From: Bacillota bacterium
GTDB taxonomy: Bacteria > Bacillota > Bacilli > Bacillales_B > DSM-18226
NCBI GenBank assembly: GCA_030705665.1
Contig: JAUZQA010000231.1
Coordinates: forward strand, 1-6,881
Length of the DNA stretch: 6,881 bases
Direction of reading: 5' to 3'
In this document: piece after piece, positions 1 through 5,924 of the stretch
Layout of the letters: each line of letters opens with the position of its first letter
How positions within the stretch are numbered: the first letter of the stretch is position 1
Notes under the pieces: model-generated
The model's database searches: none
Told to the model about the DNA's origin: nothing
Seen by the model: the letters and a program-made list of their open reading frames with translations, nothing else
Translations under genes and position numbers: made by a program

Positions 1-197
1 ATATGGCGAGCATCCGTACGGTATGTCGTGAAGTTCTGCCCCATTTCATTTTGAAGGATCGCTTTAAAACTTACATCCTGCGCCTTATAGTTCGGCGTGT
101 CTGCATTTGCTATGTTTTGAGAAATTACCTTTTGTTTTAAGGATGAGTAGTTTAGCGCTTGTTCTAATGAAGTAAAAGTATTTGAAAATAATTTCAA
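1..197 (-). CDS. flgB: Flagellar basal-body rod protein FlgB, N-terminal part (cut by window edge)
   Basis: FlgB is a proximal rod subunit of the flagellar basal body, exported by the flagellar type III apparatus. It is the first gene of the fla/che operon in Bacillus. Translating the minus strand from a TTG at 195-197 gives 65 residues with no stop before the edge. The protein begins (M)KLFSNTF and carries the flagellar rod/hook family signature NIANADTPNYKA at residues 28-39, preceded by the helix-forming stretch SLEQALNYSSLKQKVISQ. The start was chosen because AGAGGTG (204-210) sits 6 nt upstream and the N-terminus matches the family. The first in-frame ATG, at residue 52, is far inside the conserved domain. 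A GTG three codons upstream lies in the ribosome binding site and is less likely. No signal peptide is expected, since rod proteins use the type III route. The rest of the gene lies outside the window. Confidence 0.93.
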   Translation of the reverse strand, partial: MKLFSNTFTSLEQALNYSSLKQKVISQNIANADTPNYKAQDVSFKAILQNEMGQNFTTYRTDARH

Positions 198-203
198 GAA
201 ATA

Positions 204-210
204 CACCTCT
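204..210 (-). promoter_or_regulatory. Ribosome binding site of flgB
   Basis: AGAGGTG on the minus strand lies 6 nt before the TTG codon at 195-197. It supports that non-ATG start, because no ATG is available near the N-terminus of the flgB frame. It abuts a Spo0A-box-like sequence on its upstream side. Confidence 0.75.
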
Positions 211-219
211 TTCGACAAA
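210..219 (-). promoter_or_regulatory. Candidate Spo0A box (0A box) next to the flgB RBS
   Basis: The minus strand reads TTTGTCGAAA, a full match to the usual 0A-box consensus (TTTGTCGAA, core TGTCGAA). It lies between the predicted flgB promoter and the ribosome binding site, so bound Spo0A~P would be placed to block elongation rather than initiation. A chance match is possible. The site overlaps a CodY-like site by three bases. Confidence 0.4.
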
Positions 220-231
220 TTGCAGAAAAAT
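217..231. promoter_or_regulatory. Candidate CodY box upstream of flgB (12/15)
   Basis: The plus strand reads AAATTGCAGAAAAAT, which matches the palindromic CodY consensus AATTTTCWGAAAATT at 12 of 15 positions, including the central CAG. The site is downstream of the predicted SigA promoter and just upstream of the flgB ribosome binding site, a position suited to a transcription roadblock. CodY is known to repress the fla/che operon directly in B. subtilis, which raises the prior. In an AT-rich spacer some chance similarity is expected. Confidence 0.45.
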
Positions 232-282
232 GGAGGATTATGTAAGATAAAATCCGGATAAAATTTCACAGTCACAATATTC

Positions 283-311
283 ATTGTAAAGAATCTGCAA
301 TAATATGTCTA
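283..311 (-). promoter_or_regulatory. Predicted SigA promoter of flgB (fla/che operon)
   Basis: On the minus strand, TAGACA (306-311, 5/6 match to TTGACA) is followed by a 17-nt spacer and TACAAT (283-288, 5/6 match to TATAAT). Transcription would start near 276, giving a leader of roughly 80 nt before the flgB TTG codon. This is the best SigA-like match in the codY-flgB spacer. It would make flgB independent of read-through past the codY terminator. Confidence 0.6.
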
Positions 312-392
312 TGCAGCTAAATGTAATTTTTGTGCCTATTTTCCCTATACCAAAAGTTTGATTTTTTGTTTTTTGTAATTTTTATAGGGGAA

Positions 393-401
393 TATGTCGA
401 A
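393..401 (+). promoter_or_regulatory. Second candidate Spo0A box
   Basis: TATGTCGAA on the plus strand contains the full 7-base 0A core TGTCGAA, with one mismatch in the extended 9-base consensus. It lies about 80 bp upstream of the predicted SigA -35 element and in the opposite orientation to the box at 210-219. Evidence is motif similarity only. Confidence 0.25.
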
Positions 402-438
402 TCTTGAACTGTTTAAATGTCACTGTTTACATAGTATT

Positions 439-453
439 ATATTTCAGTAAAAT
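439..453. promoter_or_regulatory. Weak candidate CodY box (11/15) at the SigD-like promoter
   Basis: The plus strand reads ATATTTCAGTAAAAT, matching AATTTTCWGAAAATT at 11 of 15 positions, with symmetric mismatches. It would cover the start point predicted for the SigD-like promoter at 455-481. CodY sites with several mismatches can work in Bacillus, but in DNA this AT-rich the match is weak on its own. Confidence 0.25.
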
Positions 454-454
454 A

Positions 455-481
455 TAATCGGGTATATATACCTATAATTTA
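455..481 (-). promoter_or_regulatory. Candidate SigD (motility sigma factor) promoter
   Basis: On the minus strand a perfect TAAA (478-481) is followed by exactly 15 nt and then CCCGATTA (455-462), a 6/8 match to the SigD -10 consensus GCCGATAA. The B. subtilis fla/che operon is known to have a SigD promoter upstream of its SigA promoter, and this lies in the equivalent place, just past the codY terminator. The spacer contains the perfect 12-bp palindrome GGTATATATACC (461-472). Confidence 0.45.
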
Positions 482-494
482 TTACAAAAAATCA

Positions 495-533
495 AAAATC
501 CCTGATTGGAATTATATTCCAATCAGGGATTTT
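495..533 (-). terminator. Intrinsic terminator after codY
   Basis: A perfect 18-bp inverted repeat (495-512 against 516-533) closes a 3-nt loop. On the minus strand it is followed by TGATTTTTTG, which gives the U-rich tail. It begins 8 nt after the last of the codY stop codons. The plus-strand side has no T-run, so it is directional. It separates the cod operon from the flagellar operon. Confidence 0.92.
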
Positions 534-546
534 AAGGTCATTATTA

Positions 547-1326
547 TTAATTTGCTCTAAGCTTATCAAGTTCAACTAGAAACTTGTCGTTCAATACTTT
601 AATGTAAGTACCCTTCATACCAAGTGAACGGGATTCGATTACACCAGCACTTTCAAGCTTCCTTAATGCATTTACAATAACGGAGCGTGTAATACCGACG
701 CGATCAGCAATTTTTGAGGCAACCAACAGGCCTTCGTGACCATTTAATTCTTCAAAAATATGTTCAATTGCTTCTAGCTCACTGTATGATAGGGAGCTAA
801 TTGCCATTTGGACAACGGCTTTACTTCTAGCTTCTTCCTCAATTTCCTCAGCTTTTTCGCGAAGAATTTCCATACCTACTACAGTAGCGCCGTACTCAGC
901 AAGAATAAGATCATCATCATCAAATTTGTTTTGTACCCTTGCAAGAATCAATGTTCCCAAACGTTCCCCGCCGCCGATAATTGGTACAATTGTTGTTAAG
1001 CCTTCAACAAACAAATCTTTATTTTCAACTGGGAATGCAGTATATTCACTTTCAACAGTTAAGTTTGATGATGTTTCTTGGATATTAAACAATCCTTTTG
1101 TGTATTCTTCTGGAAATTGACGGTCTTCAAAGTATTTTTTTAGCCGCTCATTTTCAATATGCTGATGAATAGCAACACCTAAAAGTTTCCCCCTGCGGCT
1201 GACAACAAAAATGTTGGCTTCAATAATTTCACTTAATGTCTCTGCCATTTCTTTGAAGTTAACCGGTTTTCCAGCTGCTTTTTGCAATAGTGCATTAATC
1301 TTTCTTGTTTTTGTTAATAAATCCAT
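547..1326 (-). CDS. codY: GTP-sensing global transcriptional repressor CodY
   Basis: CodY is a cytoplasmic DNA-binding protein that uses branched-chain amino acids and GTP as co-repressors. It represses nutrient-acquisition, amino-acid synthesis, competence and motility genes during rapid growth. At 259 residues the length is that of the B. subtilis protein. Residues 1 to about 155 form the GAF domain. R61, F71, F98 and V100, which line the branched-chain amino-acid pocket in known CodY structures, are present. An acidic helical linker (about 155-180) leads to the winged-helix DNA-binding domain, with the helix-turn-helix at about 203-230. S215, reported as a phosphorylation site in B. subtilis, is conserved. 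The ATG has a strong AGGAGG 9 nt upstream. It is the last gene of the operon, 112 nt after hslU, with no clear promoter in that gap. It ends in three tandem TAA codons followed by a hairpin terminator. Confidence 0.98.
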   Translation of the reverse strand: MDLLTKTRKINALLQKAAGKPVNFKEMAETLSEIIEANIFVVSRRGKLLGVAIHQHIENERLKKYFEDRQFPEEYTKGLFNIQETSSNLTVESEYTAFPVENKDLFVEGLTTIVPIIGGGERLGTLILARVQNKFDDDDLILAEYGATVVGMEILREKAEEIEEEARSKAVVQMAISSLSYSELEAIEHIFEELNGHEGLLVASKIADRVGITRSVIVNALRKLESAGVIESRSLGMKGTYIKVLNDKFLVELDKLRAN

Positions 1327-1438
1327 TTACTTCTTCCTCCTACAGTAACTGCAACAATTACTTTGATGTTTTTTTCTATATAAGTGCTATAACTATTTCT
1401 GGGAATATGATTTCGTTTTTTAGAACAGCTTTCACCGC

Positions 1439-2845
1439 CTAAAGGATAAACTGACTTAAGTCTTTATTTTTAGAAATTGCTCCCAGTTTTTCATCAACAT
1501 ATTGAGGAGTAATTGTAACCTTTTCCATTGAAATGTCAGGTGCTTCAAAAGAAAGGTCCTCCAATAATTTTTCCAAAATCGTGTGAAGTCTTCTGGCCCC
1601 AATATTGTCAGTATTTTGATTTACTTCAAATGCAACTTCTGCAATCCTACGAATAGCATCGTCAGAAAATTCAATTTCTATACCTTCCGTTTCCAATAAA
1701 GCATTATATTGTTTAATTAAAGCATTATCAGGCTCAATTAAAATTCTAAAGAAGTCATCTACATTTAGCTTTGTCAGTTCTACACGGATTGGGAATCGTC
1801 CTTGCAGTTCCGGGATTAAATCAGACGGCTTTGCCATATGAAATGCTCCAGCGGCAATAAATAAAATATGATCTGTTTTAACCGAACCATATTTTGTTAC
1901 CACTGTTGATCCCTCAACAACAGGAAGAATATCTCTTTGCACACCTTCCCTGGAAACATCGGCAGAAGATCCACCTTGGTTTTTACTTGCTATCTTATCA
2001 ATTTCATCAATAAAGATGATACCTGTTTGTTCTGCTCTGAATACTGCTTCTTGGGTGACTTCATCCATATCGATTAATTTTTGCGCGTCCTCGTTTGTTA
2101 ACACTTTTCGAGCTTCACGAACCGTTAATTTACGCTTTTTATGCTTTTTCGGAAGTAAACCGCCAAGCATATCCTGCATATTCATTCCCATTTGTTCCAT
2201 ACCAGAGCCCTGAAGCATATCAAACATAGAAGGTGCTTGCTCTTCTACCTCAACGGTAACGATTTCATCTTCCAACTGCCCTAGTTCAAGTTTTCCTTTA
2301 ACGATCTTTCTTTTTTCATTTATGGAGTAGTCATCAGATGATTCATGTTCAGGTTCTGATTGTGAATTTCCGCCGCCAAACAACATTTCAAGCGGATTTT
2401 TATAATTATTTGTTTTTTTTGCAGCAGGAACTAACAAGTCCACTAAACGGCGATTTGCACTTTCCTCAGCGCGTTCCTTGACATTCTGCGTCTTTTCTTC
2501 TTTTATCAGCCGGACAGCAGTTTCAACAAGGTCTCGGATCATGGACTCAACATCTCGGCCAACATAGCCAACCTCAGTAAACTTTGTTGCTTCTACTTTC
2601 ACAAATGGAGCACCGACAATTTTGGCCATCCTTCTGGCAATTTCGGTTTTTCCAACACCGGTTGGGCCAATCATTAATATATTTTTAGGAATTACTTCGT
2701 CTCGAAGCTTCTCATTAAGCAATTCTCTACGATATCGATTCCTTAGTGCAACAGCTACCGCCTTTTTTGCATCTTTTTGTCCAATGATATATTGATCCAA
2801 TCTTTCAACAATTTGGCGGGGGGTTAAATTCGTTGTATTTGCCAT
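1439..2845 (-). CDS. hslU: HslU/ClpY (CodX), ATPase subunit of the HslVU protease
   Basis: HslU is a hexameric AAA+ unfoldase that feeds substrates into the HslV peptidase in the cytoplasm. The 468 residues are full length for Bacillus ClpY. Walker A GPTGVGKT is at 60-67 and the central pore loop GYVG at 93-96. A charged, variable I-domain with GGG and Met-rich stretches spans about 105-245. Walker B FIDEID is at 278-283, the GRFPIRVEL segment with the candidate arginine finger at about 349-357, and sensor-2 GARRL at 416-420. The C-terminal tail LSQFIL is the part that in this family inserts into HslV pockets to activate it. The ATG has AAGGAG 10 nt upstream. The gene starts 21 nt after the hslV stop, so the two subunits are almost certainly co-transcribed. 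All ATPase motifs are intact. Confidence 0.98.
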   Translation of the reverse strand: MANTTNLTPRQIVERLDQYIIGQKDAKKAVAVALRNRYRRELLNEKLRDEVIPKNILMIGPTGVGKTEIARRMAKIVGAPFVKVEATKFTEVGYVGRDVESMIRDLVETAVRLIKEEKTQNVKERAEESANRRLVDLLVPAAKKTNNYKNPLEMLFGGGNSQSEPEHESSDDYSINEKRKIVKGKLELGQLEDEIVTVEVEEQAPSMFDMLQGSGMEQMGMNMQDMLGGLLPKKHKKRKLTVREARKVLTNEDAQKLIDMDEVTQEAVFRAEQTGIIFIDEIDKIASKNQGGSSADVSREGVQRDILPVVEGSTVVTKYGSVKTDHILFIAAGAFHMAKPSDLIPELQGRFPIRVELTKLNVDDFFRILIEPDNALIKQYNALLETEGIEIEFSDDAIRRIAEVAFEVNQNTDNIGARRLHTILEKLLEDLSFEAPDISMEKVTITPQYVDEKLGAISKNKDLSQFIL

Positions 2846-2866
2846 GAAATATCTACTCCTTCCCGT

Positions 2867-3409
2867 TTATAGCTCTTCCACAATAATATTATGATTTGTA
2901 AATACGCAAATATCTGCTGCTATTTCCAATGAAGCTTTTGCGATGTCTTTAGCAGTAAGTTGATCACCAGCATACTGTTTTAAGGCGCGTCCTGCAGCTA
3001 GAGCATAGTTACCTCCAGAACCAATAGCTAAGATTCCATCATCGGGTTCGATTACTTCACCTGTCCCTGATACTAGCAAAATAACTTCACGATTCATTAC
3101 AATCAGCATGGCTTCAAGCCTTCGTAATACTTTATCACTTCTCCACTGCTGTGCAAGTTCAACTGAGGCTCTTTGCAAATTACCATTATATTCTTGTAAT
3201 TTTCCTTCAAACATTTCAAAAAGCGTAAAAGCATCGGCAACAGAGCCTGCAAAACCAGCTAATACTTTTCCATTAAAAATCTTTCTCACTTTTCTTGCAG
3301 TGTGTTTCATCACAACTGAATTTCCAAGTGTAACCTGTCCGTCCCCTGCCATTGAACATTGTCCATTATGATGAATGGCAAATATAGTTGTTGCATGAAA
3401 TTCAGACAT
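2867..3409 (-). CDS. hslV: HslV/ClpQ (CodW), peptidase subunit of the HslVU protease
   Basis: HslV forms a double-hexamer proteolytic chamber related to proteasome beta subunits and degrades proteins unfolded by HslU. The gene encodes 180 residues. The core motifs [10 protein letters not shown] (21-30), a lysine in the ARKVRK region (K40), GFAGS (52-56) and GSGGNYA (130-136) are present. The N-terminus is [10 protein letters not shown]. It has five residues between Met1-Ser-... and the TT pair (7-8) that aligns with the catalytic Thr1 of E. coli HslV. In B. subtilis CodW the reported nucleophile is an N-terminal serine, and the serine after Met1 is kept here. The ATG is preceded by AAAGGAGG with a 7-nt spacer. 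The gene follows xerC by 113 nt, a gap with no convincing promoter or terminator. Confidence 0.97.
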   Translation of the reverse strand: MSEFHATTIFAIHHNGQCSMAGDGQVTLGNSVVMKHTARKVRKIFNGKVLAGFAGSVADAFTLFEMFEGKLQEYNGNLQRASVELAQQWRSDKVLRRLEAMLIVMNREVILLVSGTGEVIEPDDGILAIGSGGNYALAAGRALKQYAGDQLTAKDIAKASLEIAADICVFTNHNIIVEEL

Positions 3410-3522
3410 TGAATTTCCTCCTTTATCATCTGGCCTATCGGAGTTATACCTAATAAAAACGTGAAAAGCTTATTTAAATTAAAGAAAAAATGTATATGTG
3501 TCTAGTTTTAAACTTTTTTCAT

Positions 3523-4413
3523 TTATGCCCTAGGATGATGCTCCATATACGTTTTTCGTAATCGTTCGTTTGTTACATGGGTATAAACCTGAGTAGAAGA
3601 CAAAAAAGCGTGCCCCAATAATTCTTGGACCGAGCGTAAATCCGCACCATTATTTAATAAATGAGTAGCAAATGAATGGCGTAGCATATGGGGATGAATA
3701 TGTCCGTTTAGCGCAGATTCTTCAATTAAGCTGTTAAGGATATTTCGGACTCCCCTTGCCGTCAATGGACCGCCTCGATGATTTACAAATAAAACATCAT
3801 GATCACTTTTTTCAGACATCAGCTTTCTTCTTCCACCGTTTATGTAAAGTTCTAATGATTGTTTCGCAATACTGCCAAACGGCAAATACCGATCCTTTTG
3901 GCCTTTTCCATGGATTAAAACAGTTGACAGAAAGAAATCCACTTCAGATATCCGAATTTGACAACATTCACTTACGCGAGTGCCTGTCGCATAAAGAAGC
4001 TCAAGAAGGGCTTTATTTCGCTGTCCCAGTGCAGTTTCAGTTTCACAAGACTGAAACAACAATTGGAGCTCACTTTCATAAAAAAACTGTGGTAACCTTT
4101 TTTCAGCCTTTGGAATGGTCACAAGCGTGAATGGGTTTGCATCAACAATTTTTTCGCGAAGTAAAAATTTATAAAAGCTCCGTAAACAGGAGATCTTTTT
4201 GGCCATTGTTTTCTTCGCAAGTTTTTTTTCATAGAGCTTGGTTAAATAAAGCCTAGCGTCTGAATATTGAACATCATTAACGTCTTTTATTGCTTGCTCA
4301 GACATGAACAAAAAAAATTCCTTTATGATCTGTTCATAATGTTCAATTGTATATTTTGAATAATTCCTCTCCATTTGTAAATATTCAATAAATAACTTTA
4401 ATAAAACGTCCAT
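3523..4413 (-). CDS. xerC: Tyrosine recombinase XerC (CodV)
   Basis: XerC-type tyrosine recombinases act with a XerD partner (RipX in Bacillus) at dif to resolve chromosome dimers before cell division. From the ATG at 4411-4413 the protein has 296 residues. The N-terminal SAM-like, core-binding domain is about 1-85 and the catalytic domain about 105-290. The full catalytic set is visible: R146 in ATGTRVSE, K170 in HGKG, H242 and R245 in HPHMLRHSFATH, H268 in LLGH, and nucleophile Y277 in STQVYTHV. A longer reading from TTG at 4435-4437 adds 8 residues but has no ribosome binding site and starts inside an inverted repeat. The chosen ATG has AAAAAGG 9 nt upstream, and its N-terminus (MDVLLKLFIEYLQ) matches family members. 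The location in the cod operon, not near an integrase-flanked island, argues for the housekeeping enzyme rather than a phage integrase. Confidence 0.96.
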   Translation of the reverse strand: MDVLLKLFIEYLQMERNYSKYTIEHYEQIIKEFFLFMSEQAIKDVNDVQYSDARLYLTKLYEKKLAKKTMAKKISCLRSFYKFLLREKIVDANPFTLVTIPKAEKRLPQFFYESELQLLFQSCETETALGQRNKALLELLYATGTRVSECCQIRISEVDFFLSTVLIHGKGQKDRYLPFGSIAKQSLELYINGGRRKLMSEKSDHDVLFVNHRGGPLTARGVRNILNSLIEESALNGHIHPHMLRHSFATHLLNNGADLRSVQELLGHAFLSSTQVYTHVTNERLRKTYMEHHPRA

Positions 4414-4422
4414 ATTTGCCAA

Positions 4423-4429
4423 CCTTTTT
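4423..4429 (-). promoter_or_regulatory. Ribosome binding site that sets the xerC start
   Basis: AAAAAGG on the minus strand lies 9 nt before the ATG at 4411-4413. It is weaker than the AGGAGG-type sites of the neighbouring genes. The alternative TTG start at 4435-4437 is upstream of this site and has none of its own. Confidence 0.6.
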
Positions 4430-4433
4430 CTTC

Positions 4434-4474
4434 GCAAGGGCTACTAAATAGTAGCATAATTCAAAAGCCCTTGC
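4434..4474 (-). other. Nested inverted repeats between trmFO and xerC (possible RNA stem-loop)
   Basis: An outer 8-bp pair, GCAAGGGC with GCCCTTGC (434-441 and 467-474 in the 4.4-kb block, that is 4434-4441 and 4467-4474), encloses a compact hairpin with arms GCTACTA and TAGTAGC around a 2-nt loop (4440-4455). The two share two bases, so either a composite fold or two competing folds is possible. On the minus strand it starts 8 nt after the trmFO stop and ends 4 nt before the xerC ribosome binding site. No T-run follows, so it does not look like an intrinsic terminator. It may instead affect mRNA stability or xerC translation, which is inference. Confidence 0.55.
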
Positions 4475-4482
4475 AATAAATT

Positions 4483-5790
4483 TTACAAAACCTTCACAAA
4501 GTTCTGAATTGTCCCCAATGCACGGTTTGCATGCTCGAGATTTCTTTCCTGCTTACCTTTTATTTTAACTGGCAATTCAGGAAATAAACCAAAGTTTGCA
4601 TTCATTGGCTGGAAATGGTCGGGGTTTGCTGTCGTAATATATTTTGCCATACTGCCCATAGCTGTTTCAGCTGGAAATTCTAACGGCTGTTCTCCCATAG
4701 CATACCTCGCAGCATTAATTCCGGCAATCAGTCCGCTCGCAGCCGATTCTACATATCCCTCTACTCCTGTCATTTGTCCGGCAAAAAATAAATCTTTTCG
4801 GCCTTTGAATTGATAGGTTGGCTCTAAAACTTTGGGAGAATTAATAAACGTGTTACGATGCATGACCCCATAACGGACGATTTCAACATTCTCAAGGCCT
4901 GGGATTAAACGAATAACCTCTTTTTGGGCACCCCATTTTAAATGGGTTTGAAAGCCAACAATATTGAAAAGAGTACCTGCCGCATCATCCTGTCTGAGCT
5001 GAACAACAGCGAACGGTCTTTTTCCAGTGCGAGGATCTTCAAGACCAACCGGTTTCATCGGTCCAAAAAGCATTGTTTTAATACCACGCTTCGCCATTAC
5101 CTCAATCGGCATACAGCCTTCGAAATAAACTTCTTTTTCAAATTCTTTCAATTCTGCTGTTTCCGCTGATATAAGAGCGTCATAAAAACGATTAAATTCT
5201 TCTTCTGTCATAGGGCAATTTAAATAGGCTGCTTCCCCTTTATCATAACGGGATTTTAAATACACCTTATCCATATTTATGCTGTCTTTTTCTAAAATAG
5301 GCGCGGCTGCATCATAAAAATACAAATAATCTTCACCTGTAAGCTCTTCTAGGCTTTTTGATAAACTTTCGCTTGTTAATGGGCCAGATGCAATAACGGT
5401 TGGACCATCCGGGATTTCAGTAACCTCTTCATTGATCACGGTAACATTCTCATGATTCTTCACTGAAGCCGTTACCATTGAAGCGAACTCATGACGGTCA
5501 ACAGCAAGAGCTCCGCCAGCCGGAACAGAACAGGCATCTGCTGAGGCAATGATGACGGAGTCAAGTTTCCGCATTTCTTCCTTTAATACACCAACAGCAT
5601 TCGTTAAAGTATCCGCTCTTAATGAATTGCTGCAAACTAATTCTGCAAATTTATCGGTATGGTGCGCGGGAGTTTGTTTAACCGGCCGCATCTCATACAG
5701 CCGAACCTTTATCCCTCTTTTGGCGATCTGCCAGGCAGCTTCACTGCCTGCTAAACCGGCACCTATTACATTTATTGTCACATCTTTCAT
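4483..5790 (-). CDS. trmFO: Folate/FAD-dependent tRNA (uracil-54-C5)-methyltransferase TrmFO (Gid)
   Basis: TrmFO makes 5-methyluridine at position 54 of the tRNA T-loop, taking the carbon from methylene-tetrahydrofolate and electrons from reduced FAD, unlike the SAM-dependent TrmA. The 435 residues equal the B. subtilis enzyme length. The FAD-binding Rossmann motif GAGLAG is at 10-15, followed by an acidic residue at the end of the second strand in LYEMRP. The two cysteines known to be catalytic in B. subtilis TrmFO, C53 (LVCSNSLR) and C226 (FEGCMPIE), are both present. The C-terminal FAD-contact segment [22 protein letters not shown] is intact. The ATG has GGAGGT 5 nt upstream. It is the first gene after the topA terminator and has a good SigA promoter, so it probably heads the cod transcription unit. 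The xerC start is 69 nt downstream. Confidence 0.98.
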   Translation of the reverse strand: MKDVTINVIGAGLAGSEAAWQIAKRGIKVRLYEMRPVKQTPAHHTDKFAELVCSNSLRADTLTNAVGVLKEEMRKLDSVIIASADACSVPAGGALAVDRHEFASMVTASVKNHENVTVINEEVTEIPDGPTVIASGPLTSESLSKSLEELTGEDYLYFYDAAAPILEKDSINMDKVYLKSRYDKGEAAYLNCPMTEEEFNRFYDALISAETAELKEFEKEVYFEGCMPIEVMAKRGIKTMLFGPMKPVGLEDPRTGKRPFAVVQLRQDDAAGTLFNIVGFQTHLKWGAQKEVIRLIPGLENVEIVRYGVMHRNTFINSPKVLEPTYQFKGRKDLFFAGQMTGVEGYVESAASGLIAGINAARYAMGEQPLEFPAETAMGSMAKYITTANPDHFQPMNANFGLFPELPVKIKGKQERNLEHANRALGTIQNFVKVL

Positions 5791-5821
5791 GTCAGACCTC
5801 CGTAAATCGTATTGCCGCTTT

Positions 5822-5850
5822 ATTTTACGCTAATAATTTATTCATGTCCA
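5822..5850 (-). promoter_or_regulatory. Predicted SigA promoter of the trmFO-xerC-hslVU-codY operon
   Basis: On the minus strand TGGACA (5845-5850, 5/6 match) is separated by exactly 17 nt from TAAAAT (5822-5827, 5/6 match). Transcription would start about 25-30 nt before the trmFO ATG, leaving room for the GGAGGT ribosome binding site. The promoter lies between the topA terminator and trmFO, which fits a new transcription unit. An 11-bp palindrome (TCCATGATGGA, 5847-5857) overlaps the -35 element. Confidence 0.65.
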
Positions 5851-5897
5851 TCATGGATCATTTTATATACGATTGAAATGGTCCAAAGTTTCAAAAT

Positions 5898-5924
5898 AAA
5901 GGAGTGAGCACTGCTCACTCCTTT
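5898..5924 (-). terminator. Intrinsic terminator after topA, overlapping its stop codon
   Basis: A perfect inverted repeat, with 13-nt arms at 5898-5910 and 5912-5924 (12 bp and a 3-nt loop when folded), is followed on the minus strand by ATTTTG. The first stem base lies within the topA TAA codon. The T-tail is short, so termination may be partial. Confidence 0.8.

Larger units (their letters stand above)
198..546. other. Non-coding spacer between codY and flgB (349 bp)
   Basis: No convincing coding frame is seen on either strand in this very AT-rich stretch. From the codY side it contains two extra TAA codons (541-546), the codY terminator, the SigD-like promoter with a perfect palindrome, a weak CodY-like site, a Spo0A-like site, a SigA-like promoter, and then overlapping CodY-like and Spo0A-like sites before the flgB ribosome binding site. 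The stretch at about 312-392 holds only low-complexity A/T runs, including TGTAATTTTT repeated at 322-331 and 374-383. Confidence 0.7.

Noticed and set aside
369..491. 11-bp inverted repeat TTTTTTGTAAT / ATTACAAAAAA (369-379 and 481-491)
   Set aside because: It is low-complexity A/T sequence in an AT-rich spacer, with about 100 nt between the arms, so there is no good reason to read it as a structure.
808..1120. Short plus-strand open frames opposite codY, and similar ones opposite hslU, hslV, xerC, trmFO and topA
   Set aside because: They lie wholly within strongly conserved minus-strand genes, show no recognisable domain, and I see no ribosome binding site or promoter supporting them.
1327..1438. 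Possible internal promoter or terminator in the hslU-codY gap
   Set aside because: TATAG-like -10 sequences lack a -35 partner, and no stem followed by a T-run is present. Only the strong codY ribosome binding site can be supported.
1657..1671. A 12/15 CodY-like sequence (CATCGTCAGAAAATT) inside hslU
   Set aside because: Only one half-site is good, it lies in coding sequence that encodes conserved residues, and it is over 300 nt from the codY start. In several kilobases of AT-rich DNA such a match is expected by chance.
3410..3522. Possible promoter in the xerC-hslV gap (TAGACA followed by TAATTT, or an isolated TATAAC)
   Set aside because: TAGACA is paired with a poor -10 (3/6), and the TATAAC has no acceptable -35 at 16-18 nt. 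The gap also has no hairpin, so co-transcription remains the simplest reading.
4414..4437. An 8-residue N-terminal extension of XerC starting at TTG 4435-4437
   Set aside because: There is no ribosome binding site ahead of it, it starts in the inverted repeat, and the ATG at 4411-4413 has AAAAAGG upstream and a family-like N-terminus.
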